NCBI GenBank assembly: GCA_022360735.1
Contig: JAKSCF010000260.1
Location: 1-12,964, forward strand
Reading direction: 5' to 3'
DNA length: 12,964 nt
Origin: Clostridia bacterium
Lineage (GTDB): Bacteria; Bacillota_A; Clostridia; Peptostreptococcales; JAAYPU01
In this document: in pieces, positions 1 to 8,207 of the stretch
How positions within the stretch are numbered: position 1 is the first letter of the stretch
Layout: the number at the start of each line of letters is the position of its first letter
Translations under genes and position numbers: made by a program
The notes under the pieces: generated by a model
Database searches by the model: none
What the model saw: the letters and a program-made list of their open reading frames with translations, nothing else
What the model was told of the DNA's origin: nothing

Positions 1-1
1 A

Positions 2-484
2 GAAGTTGAAGAAGGAAAAGGGGTACTATCCACGGCACTAGGAGCAGATGGTACAGGTGGGAAATTCCTGTATATAACAGCTGGTGGTACTCGTATGCCT
101 GCAACTTATGAGACCGTAGAAAAAAAATTGCATTCTATTGTAATGGATGGCAGTGAAGTGTTCAAATTTGCAGCTAGAAAAATGGCAGATGTTTCTTTAG
201 AGGCTTTAGAAAAAGCGGGTTTAACTTTAGAGGATATAAACTATTTAGTGCCGCATCAGGCCAATATTAGAATTATTCAAAATGCTGCTAAAAGATTGAA
301 AGTTAGCATGGATAAAGTTTATTTGAATATTCAAGATTATGGAAATATATCTGCTGCCTCAGTGCCTGTAGCACTGGATGAAGCCAGTAAAAAGGGTTGC
401 ATTAAGCAAGATGATATTGTTTTGCTAGTAGGATTTGGCGCAGGGCTTACATGGGGAGCCGCAATATTAAAATGGGGTAAATGA
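2..484 (+). CDS. fabH: Beta-ketoacyl-ACP synthase III (FabH), C-terminal part, 5' end outside window
   Basis: FabH condenses acetyl-CoA (or a branched acyl-CoA) with malonyl-ACP, the first condensation of cytosolic type II fatty acid synthesis. The reading frame is open from base 2, and its first residues read LGADGTGG and then TAGGTR, as in the middle of FabH. The C-terminal thiolase-fold half is intact. It carries the catalytic His in VPHQANIRI and the catalytic Asn in YGNISAASVP, and it ends with the usual GFGAGLTWGA glycine-rich strand. The catalytic Cys lies upstream of the window. An ATG at 95 is internal and not a start, because conserved sequence continues upstream of it. The TGA stop lies next to the ribosome binding site of fabD, so the two genes are almost certainly co-transcribed. 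Confidence 0.95.
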   Translation, partial: EVEEGKGVLSTALGADGTGGKFLYITAGGTRMPATYETVEKKLHSIVMDGSEVFKFAARKMADVSLEALEKAGLTLEDINYLVPHQANIRIIQNAAKRLKVSMDKVYLNIQDYGNISAASVPVALDEASKKGCIKQDDIVLLVGFGAGLTWGAAILKWGK

Positions 485-497
485 GGTGAGTGATACT

Positions 498-1433
498 ATG
501 AAAACAGCATTTTTGTTCCCCGGTCAAGGGGTACAATATACAGGAATGGGAAGAGAATTGTGTGAACACTATTCACAAGCTGATGAGATATTTAATGAAG
601 CTTCAAGCGCATTAAATCTGGATATGAAGAAACTATGCTTTAATGGTCCGGATAGTGAATTAATTAAGACTGAGAATACTCAACCAGCAGTTTTAACAAC
701 CAGCATGGCTGTATCCAGTGCTTTGAAGGCTGAAGGTGTTAAAGCAGATATTGCAGCAGGATTAAGCTTGGGTGAATATTCCGCTTTAGTGGAAGCCGGT
801 GCCATGAGCTTTAAAGATGCGGTAAAAGTAGTCCGCAAGAGAGGACGTTTTATGCAGGATGCCGTTCCCATGGGAAAAGGCGGTATGGTTGCTATAATGG
901 GAATGGATAGACAAGAAGTAGCGGACATTGTAAAAGAAGCTCAACCAAAAGGCATTATTGAAAGTGCAAATTATAATTACCCAGGTCAAATCGTTGTTTC
1001 CGGGGAAATTACTGCGCTTGAAGAAGCCAGCAGAATTACACAAAGAAGAGGCGGCAAAGCAGTCGCGTTGCCGGTCAGTGCACCGTTTCACTGCTCAATG
1101 TTAAAGGAAGCCGGAAGAAAATTAGCTGTGGAGCTTAGAAATGTTCCGGTGCAGCCATTCAATATACCGGTAATAGCCAATGTAACAGCAGACACTTATT
1201 CTGATAGAAAAGTTAAAGAATTATTAATAGACCAAGTCAGCAGTGCCGTTTTGTGGGAAGACACCATCATGAGAATGATTCAATTAGGCGTTAAGCTCTT
1301 TATTGAGGTAGGGCCTGGAAGAAACTTAGGTGGTTTCCTAAGAAAAATCTCAAGAAAGAAAAGAATACCGATTCAATGCTATAGCGTTGAAGACATGAGA
1401 TCGCTGCATGCATTGTTAAGAGAAATAAAATAG
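498..1433 (+). CDS. fabD: Malonyl-CoA:ACP transacylase
   Basis: FabD moves malonyl from CoA to acyl carrier protein and so supplies the extender unit for FabH and FabF. The 311-residue length fits the family. The start MKTAFLFPGQG is the typical FabD N-terminus. The nucleophile Ser90 sits in GLSLGEYSA, Arg117 in RGRFMQ, and the catalytic His198 in SAPFHCSM. I chose ATG 498 over the in-frame GTG at 486 because GAGGTGAG (483-490) is a well-spaced ribosome binding site for 498 and the GTG lies inside it. The gene begins 13 bases after fabH and is followed 17 bases later by fabG, so it belongs to the fab operon. Confidence 0.96.
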   Translation: MKTAFLFPGQGVQYTGMGRELCEHYSQADEIFNEASSALNLDMKKLCFNGPDSELIKTENTQPAVLTTSMAVSSALKAEGVKADIAAGLSLGEYSALVEAGAMSFKDAVKVVRKRGRFMQDAVPMGKGGMVAIMGMDRQEVADIVKEAQPKGIIESANYNYPGQIVVSGEITALEEASRITQRRGGKAVALPVSAPFHCSMLKEAGRKLAVELRNVPVQPFNIPVIANVTADTYSDRKVKELLIDQVSSAVLWEDTIMRMIQLGVKLFIEVGPGRNLGGFLRKISRKKRIPIQCYSVEDMRSLHALLREIK

Positions 1434-1450
1434 ATTGAGAGGGATTTGAA

Positions 1451-2197
1451 TTGTTATTGAAGGATAAAAAAGCTATCGTAACAGGTGGTTCAAGAGGAAT
1501 TGGAAGGGCCATTGCATTAAAACTTGCTGCTTTAGGCGCAGACGTTGCAGTTAATTATAATAGTAATGAAGCGCTTGCCAATGAAGTTGTAAAAGAAATA
1601 TCCCAGCTTGGAAGAAAAGCAATTGCTGTAAAAGCGAATGTATCCGATCTGGATGACGCACAAGAAATGATTCAACAAGTCGGCTCAGAATTCGGTGGTA
1701 TCGACATCCTCATCAATAATGCCGGGATGACCAAGGATGGCCTTTTGCTAAAAATGAAAGAGGAAGACTGGGATCAAGTTATTTCAACTAATTTAAAAAG
1801 TGTTTTTAATTGTACTAAAGCAATATCAAGGCTGATGATTAAACAAAAACAAGGTAGGATCATCAATATCTCTTCTGTAGTAGGTATTATCGGCAATGCA
1901 GGGCAGGGCAACTACTCTGCATCCAAAGCCGGTATAATAGGCTTTTCAAAAACTATGGCAAGAGAATTAGGTTCAAGAGGGATTACAGTAAATGTTATTG
2001 CACCTGGATATATTCAAACGGATATGACAGAAACAATGAATGAAAATATTAAAGAGCAATTATTAAATCAAATACCAACAAAGCGATTAGGTAATCCGGA
2101 AGATATAGCTAATCTAGCAGGGTTTCTCGCATCTGATGAAGCGTCATATATAACAGGACAGGTCATTAATGTCGACGGCGGCATGGTAATGATCTAA
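1451..2197 (+). CDS. fabG: 3-oxoacyl-ACP reductase
   Basis: FabG is the NADPH-dependent reductase that turns 3-oxoacyl-ACP into (R)-3-hydroxyacyl-ACP in each elongation cycle. The 248-residue protein is a classical short-chain dehydrogenase. It has the cofactor motif TGGSRGIG (11-18), NNAG (89-92), and a catalytic tetrad of Asn114, Ser142, Tyr155 and Lys159 (the NYSASKAG segment). The C-terminus ends in the usual [11 protein letters not shown]. The start is a TTG, preceded by GAGAGGG (1437-1443). It gives the expected N-terminus [13 protein letters not shown], and I see no better ATG. Its placement between fabD and fabF makes FabG the assignment over other SDR enzymes. Confidence 0.96.
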   Translation: MLLKDKKAIVTGGSRGIGRAIALKLAALGADVAVNYNSNEALANEVVKEISQLGRKAIAVKANVSDLDDAQEMIQQVGSEFGGIDILINNAGMTKDGLLLKMKEEDWDQVISTNLKSVFNCTKAISRLMIKQKQGRIINISSVVGIIGNAGQGNYSASKAGIIGFSKTMARELGSRGITVNVIAPGYIQTDMTETMNENIKEQLLNQIPTKRLGNPEDIANLAGFLASDEASYITGQVINVDGGMVMI

Positions 2198-2211
2198 TAA
2201 GGAGGAGAATT

Positions 2212-3450
2212 ATGAAAAGAAGAGTGGTAGTAACAGGAATGGGAGCAGTAACACCTGTAGGAACAGGTGTAGATAATTACTGGAATAGTTTAAAAAGCGG
2301 CGTATCAGGTTTAGGATATATTACTAAGTTTGACACAACAGATTATGAAGTAAAAATAGCCGGCGAAGTTAAAGATTTTGAAATAGAAAAATATTTGGAG
2401 AGAAAAGAAGCCAAACGAATGGATGCGTTTAGTCAATATGCTGTAGTAGCAGCTGATGAAGCCATTGAAGACAGTCAATTGGATATGGAAAAAGTCGATG
2501 CCACAAGAGCCGGCGTTATTATTGGTTCAGGCGTTGGCGGTATGATTACAGTACAAAATGAGTATTTGAAGCTCATCGAAAAAGGGCCAAGACGTGTCAG
2601 TGCAGTATTTGTTCCTATGATGATTTTAAATATGGCATCCGGACATATCTCTATCCGCCACGGTTTAAAAGGACCTAATACGGCGGTTGTAACAGCATGT
2701 GCAACGTCTACCAATTCTATTGGAGATGCATATAAAATGATTGAAAGAAATGATGTAGACATTATGGTTGCAGGTGGTGCTGAAGCAGCAATCTGTGAAT
2801 TAAGCATTGCAGGGTTTACTTCAATGAAAGCATTGTCAAAAAGAAATGATGAGCCAAAGACAGCCAGCAGACCATTTGATCAAAACCGTGACGGCTTTGT
2901 TATGGGAGAAGGTGCAGGCGTATTAGTATTAGAAGAATTAGAGCATGCTTTAAAAAGAGGCGCAAAAATATATGGTGAGGTTATAGGCTACGGTATGAGT
3001 GCAGATTCATTTCATATTACGGCACCCGCACCTGATGGTGAAGGCGCTTCAAGGTCTATGACCAATGCATTAATCGATGCAAATCTTACTTATCAGGATA
3101 TTGATTATATTAATGCACATGGGACTTCAACACCACTAAATGATAAAATTGAAACGTCAGCAGTTAAGAATGTTTTTAAAGAGCGTGCTTATGACATGGT
3201 AATCAGTTCAACGAAATCCATGACAGGTCACTTGCTTGGAGCGGCCGGTGCAGTGGAAGCCATTGCGGCTATAAAGAGTATAACAGACGGATATATTCAT
3301 CCAACGATTAATTATAAGACACCTGACCCGGATTGCGATTTAAATTATGTGCCCAACAAAGGTATTGAAAGAGAGGTTAAAACAGCTCTTTCCAACTCAT
3401 TCGGATTTGGTGGTCATAATGCGTCATTGATATTTTCAAAATATGAATAG
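2212..3450 (+). CDS. fabF: Beta-ketoacyl-ACP synthase II
   Basis: FabF elongates acyl-ACP with malonyl-ACP. The protein has 412 residues, the standard length, with the full catalytic triad: Cys163 in TACATSTNS, His303 in [11 protein letters not shown], and His340 in [14 protein letters not shown]-terminal [11 protein letters not shown] segment is also typical of KAS II. A strong ribosome binding site, AAGGAGGAG, lies just upstream of the ATG. Only 14 bases separate it from fabG, so the acpP gene found at this position in many Firmicutes is absent here. The stop is followed by an A-rich run and a promoter for rnc, with no hairpin terminator, so read-through into rnc is possible. Confidence 0.97.
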   Translation: MKRRVVVTGMGAVTPVGTGVDNYWNSLKSGVSGLGYITKFDTTDYEVKIAGEVKDFEIEKYLERKEAKRMDAFSQYAVVAADEAIEDSQLDMEKVDATRAGVIIGSGVGGMITVQNEYLKLIEKGPRRVSAVFVPMMILNMASGHISIRHGLKGPNTAVVTACATSTNSIGDAYKMIERNDVDIMVAGGAEAAICELSIAGFTSMKALSKRNDEPKTASRPFDQNRDGFVMGEGAGVLVLEELEHALKRGAKIYGEVIGYGMSADSFHITAPAPDGEGASRSMTNALIDANLTYQDIDYINAHGTSTPLNDKIETSAVKNVFKERAYDMVISSTKSMTGHLLGAAGAVEAIAAIKSITDGYIHPTINYKTPDPDCDLNYVPNKGIEREVKTALSNSFGFGGHNASLIFSKYE

Positions 3451-3466
3451 AAAAAAAAGTAAATTA

Positions 3467-3475
3467 TGCTATAAT
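3467..3475 (+). promoter_or_regulatory. Extended -10 sigma-A promoter for rnc
   Basis: The fabF-rnc gap holds TGC followed directly by a perfect TATAAT (3470-3475), which is an extended -10 element. No good -35 is seen 16-18 bases upstream (the region reads AATAGAAAAA), which is tolerated by extended -10 promoters. Transcription would start near 3482, giving a leader of about 30 bases with AGGAG at 3501-3505. This suggests rnc can be expressed apart from the fab operon. Confidence 0.6.
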
Positions 3476-3511
3476 ATTAATTGGAAGTAATAAGTGACAT
3501 AGGAGCATTTT

Positions 3512-4222
3512 ATGAGCAGTAGAAAAGAAGAATTGAATATGTTTATGGCAAAAATTGGATATAAGTTTAATAATTTAGACTTATTGAATACTGCACTTAC
3601 TCATAGTTCGTATAACAATGAAAAAAAGAGTACACATAAGCACAATAATGAAAGACTTGAATTTTTAGGAGATGCAATTTTAGATGCTGTAATATCCCAA
3701 TACTTGTATGCACGATTTGAGAACTTTGAAGAAGGCGACCTGACTCGGATGAGAGCAAACATTGTATGTGAAAGTTCTTTAGCTGATTGTGGGGTAAAAT
3801 TTCAGATAGGACAGTATTTTTTGCTTGGTAAAGGCGAAGAAAACACCGGCGGAAGAGATAGAAGTTCTATTATTGCGGATACGGTTGAAGCCGTATTTGG
3901 AGCCGTATATTTAGATGGCGGTTGGGACCATGCTAATCGATTTATATTAAATTGTTTACAAGAAATCATTGAAGAAGTGGTTCAAGGCAAACGGTACTCT
4001 GATTTTAAAACCAAATTTCAAGAAATCATTCAGGCAAAAACAGATTTAGATATACAATACGAAACTGTGAAGGAAGAAGGACCGGACCATAATAAAACAT
4101 TTTATGTAAATGTTTCTGTGGGGCGAGAAGTCAAAGGAAATGGATCCGGAAGAAGTAAAAAAGAAGCAGAACAAAATGCTGCCAAGGATGCATTATCGGA
4201 GATGAATATTATAGAGATTTAA
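3512..4222 (+). CDS. rnc: Ribonuclease III
   Basis: RNase III is a Mg-dependent double-strand RNA endonuclease that processes rRNA precursors and structured mRNAs as a homodimer. The 236-residue protein has the signature NNERLEFLGDAILD with acidic residues Glu47, Glu50 and Asp54. The second acidic pair, Asp123 and Glu126, is in IIADTVEAVFGAVYLDGG. A double-stranded RNA binding domain covers roughly residues 163-232 and ends in GRSKKEAEQNAAKDAL. The ATG has AGGAG six bases upstream. It sits in the conserved Firmicutes order upstream of smc and ftsY, but here it is closed by its own terminator. Confidence 0.97.
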   Translation: MSSRKEELNMFMAKIGYKFNNLDLLNTALTHSSYNNEKKSTHKHNNERLEFLGDAILDAVISQYLYARFENFEEGDLTRMRANIVCESSLADCGVKFQIGQYFLLGKGEENTGGRDRSSIIADTVEAVFGAVYLDGGWDHANRFILNCLQEIIEEVVQGKRYSDFKTKFQEIIQAKTDLDIQYETVKEEGPDHNKTFYVNVSVGREVKGNGSGRSKKEAEQNAAKDALSEMNIIEI

Positions 4223-4234
4223 ATAAGTTAAATG

Positions 4235-4278
4235 ATAGGAGTAGGGTATTTAGAAAATATCTGCTCCTATTTATTTTG
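4235..4278 (+). terminator. Rho-independent terminator after rnc
   Basis: ATAGGAGTAG (4235-4244) pairs with CTGCTCCTAT (4261-4270), ten pairs including one G-U. Inside it TATTT (4247-4251) pairs with AAATA (4255-4259) around an AGA loop. The outer stem is followed at once by TTATTTT. Placement 12 bases after the rnc stop fits a terminator that separates rnc from smc. Confidence 0.75.
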
Positions 4279-4294
4279 GGGTATAGGAAGATTT

Positions 4295-4325
4295 TTTACA
4301 ATTAATCGGACATTTATATTATAAT
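4295..4325 (+). promoter_or_regulatory. Probable sigma-A promoter for smc
   Basis: TTTACA (4295-4300) is a near-consensus -35 and TATAAT (4320-4325) a perfect -10, with a 19-base spacer; TTACAA at 4296 would give 18. Transcription would begin near 4332. The placement just after the rnc terminator supports independent expression of smc. It also rules out the in-frame ATG at 4324, which overlaps the -10 box, as the translation start. Confidence 0.6.
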
Positions 4326-4334
4326 GGACAAGAG

Positions 4335-4358
4335 GATTCTAACAAACGCGTTAGAATC
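4335..4358 (+). repeat. Perfect inverted repeat in the smc leader
   Basis: GATTCTAAC (4335-4343) and GTTAGAATC (4350-4358) are exact reverse complements of nine bases with an AAACGC loop. The dyad lies a few bases after the predicted smc transcription start, ahead of the ribosome binding site at 4381-4390. It could be a 5' mRNA-stabilising hairpin, a weak attenuator (ATTTATTAAG follows, which is a poor U-tract), or a repressor operator just downstream of the promoter. The sequence does not decide between these. Confidence 0.6.
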
Positions 4359-4392
4359 ATTTATTAAGTTACGGATGCTTGAGGTGAGGGTT

Positions 4393-7300
4393 TTGTATTT
4401 TAAAAAGATGGAGATACAGGGTTTTAAGTCTTTTGCAGAACATGTCAATATAGAGTTTCATGATGGTATAACATGTATTGTGGGACCCAACGGCAGCGGC
4501 AAAAGTAATATATCGGATGCATTAAAGTGGGTACTGGGGGAGCAAAGTCCAAAATCCCTGCGAGGAAGTAAAATGGAAGACGTTATTTTTTCCGGTACCA
4601 GCACTCGAAAATCCAGGGGGATGGCAGAAGTCAGCTTGTTGTTGGATAATACTTCTAAAATACTTCCTATAGATTTTTCAGAAGTGTCTATCACAAGACG
4701 GATGTATCGATCCGGTGAAAGTGAGTACCTCATTAATAATAATCAATGTCGATTAAAAGATATTAAAGGACTCATTATGGATACAGGAATAGGTGTAGAC
4801 GGGTACTCCATGATTGGTCAAGGTAAAATCATTGAGATTATTAACGGTAAGCCGGAAGAACGACGTAAGATATTTGAAGAAGTGGCAGGCATCGTCAAAT
4901 ATAGGACGAAGAAAAGTGAAGCAGAAAGAAAATTGGATTCTACCAATCAAAATCTTTTAAGAGTCAATGACATTATCACTGAATTAGAGACTCGAATCGA
5001 TCCCCTTAAATTGGAAAGTGATAAAGCAAAGGAATATTTGCTATTAAAAGAGCGGATCAAAACCATTGATATCAATTTGACGTTAAAAAATATTGATACC
5101 ATCGAGAATAGGCTTCAAAACTATAAAAATGAAATAGAGAATTTAAATCAAGAAATCACAAACATATCTGAAGAAAAAAGTAATTTGGAAAAAGATACAA
5201 ATGATAAAAAAGCTCAAAATGAAGCATTGGAAGCAGAAAGCCAGGAAATACAGGAAAAATTAATGGTATTGGTCCAAGAGATGAATCATTATGAGAATAC
5301 AAAGAAAGTAAATGAAGAAAAAATATCTTCTTATGATAAAGAAACGACTAGAATTAATGATGAACTCAATCGATTGGATACAAAAATAGAGATAGAAAAA
5401 GAAACCATTCAGGAATGGCTGCAAAAGAAAGAAGAAGTAGAAGCGAATTATCTATCCATTAATAAAGAGCATGATGAAAAATTAAATACATACAATGAAC
5501 GAGACGGTTTGCTTAAAGCGAACATAGAAAAAATGGAGTCAGAAAAAAGCAAAATTATAGATTTATATAACATGGTTACCACAAAGAAAGCTGAGATTAA
5601 TAGTATCCAAAGCTTAAAAGGAACATTGTTAAAACGTAAGAACCAGATTAATGAAGACTTTGAAGCCGTTAAAAATGTAAACCATGAAATTACTGAAAAA
5701 TATAATCATTTGATGGAAGATAAGAAAATAAAAAATGTCAATCTCAGTCAGATTACAGAAAGGCAAGATGAGAAACAAAGTCAATACCAAGACGATTTAA
5801 AGCAGGAAAAACAGATTAACTTTAAATTGCAGTCTTTAAAAAACAAATTAAATGAAGTTAAGACACGCCAACGTGTATTGACGGATATGGATAATGCTTA
5901 TGAAGGCTATAATCATGCTGTTAAAGTACTGATGAAAGATGCCAGCCGTCAGCAAGGGATTCATGGTGTCGTTGCCAACTTAATAGAAGTACCTCAAGGA
6001 TTTGAAATTGCCATTGAAACGGCACTTGGACAAGCTTTACAAAATATTATCTGTCAAAATAACGACAGTGCAAAGAAATCCATTGAATACCTAAAAAAGA
6101 ATAATGCCGGAAGACTTACTTTTCTGCCTATTGAAAGCATTAAGCCTTATAAAAAGAAATTTGATTCAAGAATAAAAGCGTCCAAAGGATTCAAAGGTTA
6201 TGCCGTTGAATGTATAAAATATAAACCGGATTATTGTGATATCATGGAATATCTTTTGGGTAAAGTGGTTATTGTAGATAAGTTGGACCATGCAATAGAA
6301 ATGTCCAAAAAATTTAATCAAGGCATGCGTATTGTAACATTAGAAGGAGATGTTATTAACTCAAGCGGGGCTATTACCGGTGGAAGCTTTAAAAATAATA
6401 GAGGAAATATACTAGGGCGTAAAGCCGAAGCAAAAAAGATGAATGAATTGGCTTTAGAATTAGAAAAGGAATACACAGAAAAAAATAATTTCCTTCAACA
6501 AAAACAAAAAGAAATTGAAGCGGTTTCTCATGAATTATATGATCTTGAAAAAGCATACAAGGCATTGGAAAGTGATATACAATCCATAGACAATAATATT
6601 CATAAGCTGGAAAACGAAATGGTCATATATAATGATTCGGAGAAAAAATGGCAAAGAGAAATAGACGACATAGAGAAAGAGGAAGCCAGAGTTAAAACCA
6701 TGACCCAAAACCTTACTTCAGAGGTGGAAGGGTATGAAGCACAAGCACGTCAAATAGAGGCGTCCACACAGCAGGGTATGGACCAATACGATGAAGAGAA
6801 AAAACGATTAGGAAACATGTATGAAGCAATAACAGAGCTGAAGCTAAAAATAGCCACTTCTGAGAATGAAAAAAGCAATATTAAAGAAAATATAAATAGA
6901 TCACAAAACTATATGAATGAGCTGAAAAACGACAAGGAGCATAATACGAATACTTTAACGGAGTTAAAGGAAACGAAAAGCATGGTTGAAACCAATAACA
7001 TTCAGCTGTCTGAAACCATAAGAGAAAAAAATGTTGAAAAAGTACAGCTGGAAAATAATAAAAAGGAAAACACTCTATTAAGAGAGAACTTAACTAAGCT
7101 TATTTCCGAGAGTATGACAAGAAAAGAAGAAATTGATCAACGCATCTACCAAGTTCAGCAAACCAAGCATGAAATGGATATTAAGGTTACGAAAAGTGAA
7201 ACTCAAATCGAAGGGCTAAAAGATAAATTATGGGATGATTTTGAAGTATCCTATATTCAAGCCATTGAACTGAGGAGCAATGACTTTAAATTTACCGAGG

Positions 7301-7944
7301 CTTCCAAGGAAGCCAAAGAAATAAGACAAAGACTTAAAGAATTAGGGGATGTTAATGTAGGTTCCATCCAAGAATATGATATGGTAAAAGAACGATTTGA
7401 GTTTCTAAATGAGCAAAGAACAGATTTATTGGAAGCCATTGGATCACTGGATCAAGTTATAGAAGACATGGATAAAGCCATTAAAATCAATTTTAGAACC
7501 ACTTTTAAGAAGGTTGCTGAGCATTTTGAATGTATTTTCAAAGAACTTTTTAGCGGTGGAACCGCAATGGTTAAGATGGAGAACGAAGATAATCTTTTGG
7601 AAACAGGAATAGAAATAATAGCTCAGCCTCCGGGTAAGAAACTGCAAAATATTACTTTGCTTTCCGGTGGTGAAAAAACTTTAACGGCTATTGCGCTGAT
7701 GTTTGCCATTTTAAAAGTTAAGCCGACACCTTTCTGTATATTGGATGAAGTTGAAGCGGCGTTGGATGACACCAACATCAATCGGTTTGCCAGTTACCTT
7801 AGAAACTTTGATGATATACAATTTGTATTGGTAACACATCAGAAAGCAACCATGGAATTTGCAGATGTCCTATATGGTGTCACGATGCCGGAACAAGGTA
7901 TATCAAAAGTATTGTCTTTAAAATTAGAAGAAAAAGCAGGATAA
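4393..7944 (+). CDS. smc: Chromosome segregation ATPase SMC
   Basis: SMC forms the ring-shaped condensin with ScpA and ScpB that compacts and separates the nucleoid. The 1183-residue protein has every expected part. The N-terminal head carries Walker A GPNGSGKS (about 31-38). Two long charged coiled-coil arms flank a hinge at roughly 520-665, which includes GIHGVVANL and the glycine-rich GAITGGSF. The C-terminal head carries the ABC signature LLSGGEK (about 1088-1094) and Walker B FCILDEVEAALDD (about 1112-1124). I chose TTG 4393 because it follows GAGGTGAGGG (4381-4390) and gives LYFKKMEIQGFKSFAEH, the usual SMC start. The ATG at 4324 would add 23 unmatched residues and overlaps the promoter. 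ATG 4408 is a less likely alternative. Confidence 0.97.
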   Translation: MYFKKMEIQGFKSFAEHVNIEFHDGITCIVGPNGSGKSNISDALKWVLGEQSPKSLRGSKMEDVIFSGTSTRKSRGMAEVSLLLDNTSKILPIDFSEVSITRRMYRSGESEYLINNNQCRLKDIKGLIMDTGIGVDGYSMIGQGKIIEIINGKPEERRKIFEEVAGIVKYRTKKSEAERKLDSTNQNLLRVNDIITELETRIDPLKLESDKAKEYLLLKERIKTIDINLTLKNIDTIENRLQNYKNEIENLNQEITNISEEKSNLEKDTNDKKAQNEALEAESQEIQEKLMVLVQEMNHYENTKKVNEEKISSYDKETTRINDELNRLDTKIEIEKETIQEWLQKKEEVEANYLSINKEHDEKLNTYNERDGLLKANIEKMESEKSKIIDLYNMVTTKKAEINSIQSLKGTLLKRKNQINEDFEAVKNVNHEITEKYNHLMEDKKIKNVNLSQITERQDEKQSQYQDDLKQEKQINFKLQSLKNKLNEVKTRQRVLTDMDNAYEGYNHAVKVLMKDASRQQGIHGVVANLIEVPQGFEIAIETALGQALQNIICQNNDSAKKSIEYLKKNNAGRLTFLPIESIKPYKKKFDSRIKASKGFKGYAVECIKYKPDYCDIMEYLLGKVVIVDKLDHAIEMSKKFNQGMRIVTLEGDVINSSGAITGGSFKNNRGNILGRKAEAKKMNELALELEKEYTEKNNFLQQKQKEIEAVSHELYDLEKAYKALESDIQSIDNNIHKLENEMVIYNDSEKKWQREIDDIEKEEARVKTMTQNLTSEVEGYEAQARQIEASTQQGMDQYDEEKKRLGNMYEAITELKLKIATSENEKSNIKENINRSQNYMNELKNDKEHNTNTLTELKETKSMVETNNIQLSETIREKNVEKVQLENNKKENTLLRENLTKLISESMTRKEEIDQRIYQVQQTKHEMDIKVTKSETQIEGLKDKLWDDFEVSYIQAIELRSNDFKFTEASKEAKEIRQRLKELGDVNVGSIQEYDMVKERFEFLNEQRTDLLEAIGSLDQVIEDMDKAIKINFRTTFKKVAEHFECIFKELFSGGTAMVKMENEDNLLETGIEIIAQPPGKKLQNITLLSGGEKTLTAIALMFAILKVKPTPFCILDEVEAALDDTNINRFASYLRNFDDIQFVLVTHQKATMEFADVLYGVTMPEQGISKVLSLKLEEKAG

Positions 7945-7969
7945 GGGCAGTGTCGAAGACGAAATTAAA

Positions 7970-8021
7970 CTGAAAAACTTTTACTAATCAAAGATTAGAA
8001 AGTTTCCGCTCTGCGAATCGC
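7970..8021 (+). repeat. Hairpin-repeat array, first (degenerate) unit
   Basis: This unit begins CTGAAAAACT, a string repeated at 8104-8113. Its hairpin pairs AAACTTT (7975-7981) with AAAGTTT (7999-8005) and CTAATC (7984-7989) with GATTAG (7993-7998), with an AAA loop and a two-base bulge. The second hairpin seen in the later units is replaced by the short palindrome TGCGAATCGCA (8012-8022). No U-tract follows, so a terminator is unlikely. Confidence 0.75.
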
Positions 8022-8100
8022 AACTCTTAACTAATCAGAGATTAGAGAGTTCGACTTGTATGAGACCTGCTATCAGAATCAAAGATTCTGGCTAGGGCTT
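8022..8100 (+). repeat. Hairpin-repeat array, second unit
   Basis: Hairpin one pairs AACTCT (8022-8027) with AGAGTT (8046-8051) and CTAATC (8031-8036) with GATTAG (8040-8045), with loop AGA. Then comes TGTATGAGACCTGC (8057-8070). Hairpin two pairs CAGAATC (8074-8080) with GATTCTG (8084-8090), loop AAA, followed by GCTAGGGCTT (8091-8100). The flanks AGACCTGC and GCTAGGGCTT can extend the second stem with a bulge and one mismatch. Confidence 0.8.
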
Positions 8101-8109
8101 TAACTGAAA

Positions 8110-8184
8110 AACTCTTAGCCAATCAAAGATTGGAGAGTTTCTGTATGAGACCTGCGACGTAATCAAAGATTACTGCTAGGGCTT
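8110..8184 (+). repeat. Hairpin-repeat array, third unit
   Basis: This is a direct repeat of the second unit at an 88-base offset, with the same plan. Hairpin one pairs AAACTCT (8109-8115) with AGAGTTT (8134-8140) and CCAATC (8119-8124) with GATTGG (8128-8133). The identical 14-mer TGTATGAGACCTGC follows (8142-8155). Hairpin two pairs GTAATC (8159-8164) with GATTAC (8168-8173), then comes the identical GCTAGGGCTT (8175-8184). Differences from the other units fall in pairs on both sides of the stems, so base pairing is kept. The unit ends ten bases before the ftsY ribosome binding site. Confidence 0.8.
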
Positions 8185-8207
8185 CAAGATCATAGGAGGA
8201 AATAATC

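Noticed and set aside
486..497. GTG 486 as fabD start
   Set aside because: It lies inside the GAGGTGAG ribosome binding site; ATG 498 gives the typical FabD N-terminus.
786..1091. Reverse-strand open frame of 101 codons inside fabD
   Set aside because: Shadow of fabD with no ribosome binding site or recognisable domain; fabD motifs are intact through this region.
4324..4392. N-terminal extension of SMC from ATG 4324
   Set aside because: It overlaps the TATAAT promoter box and contains the leader hairpin, and SMC proteins normally start at the YFKKMEIQGFKSF segment served by the site at 4381-4390.
7970..8184. CRISPR array or riboswitch as explanation for the smc-ftsY repeats
   Set aside because: Repeats are few, imperfect and palindromic, with no regular unique spacers. 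No known riboswitch core was recognised, and no terminator or anti-terminator pair is visible.
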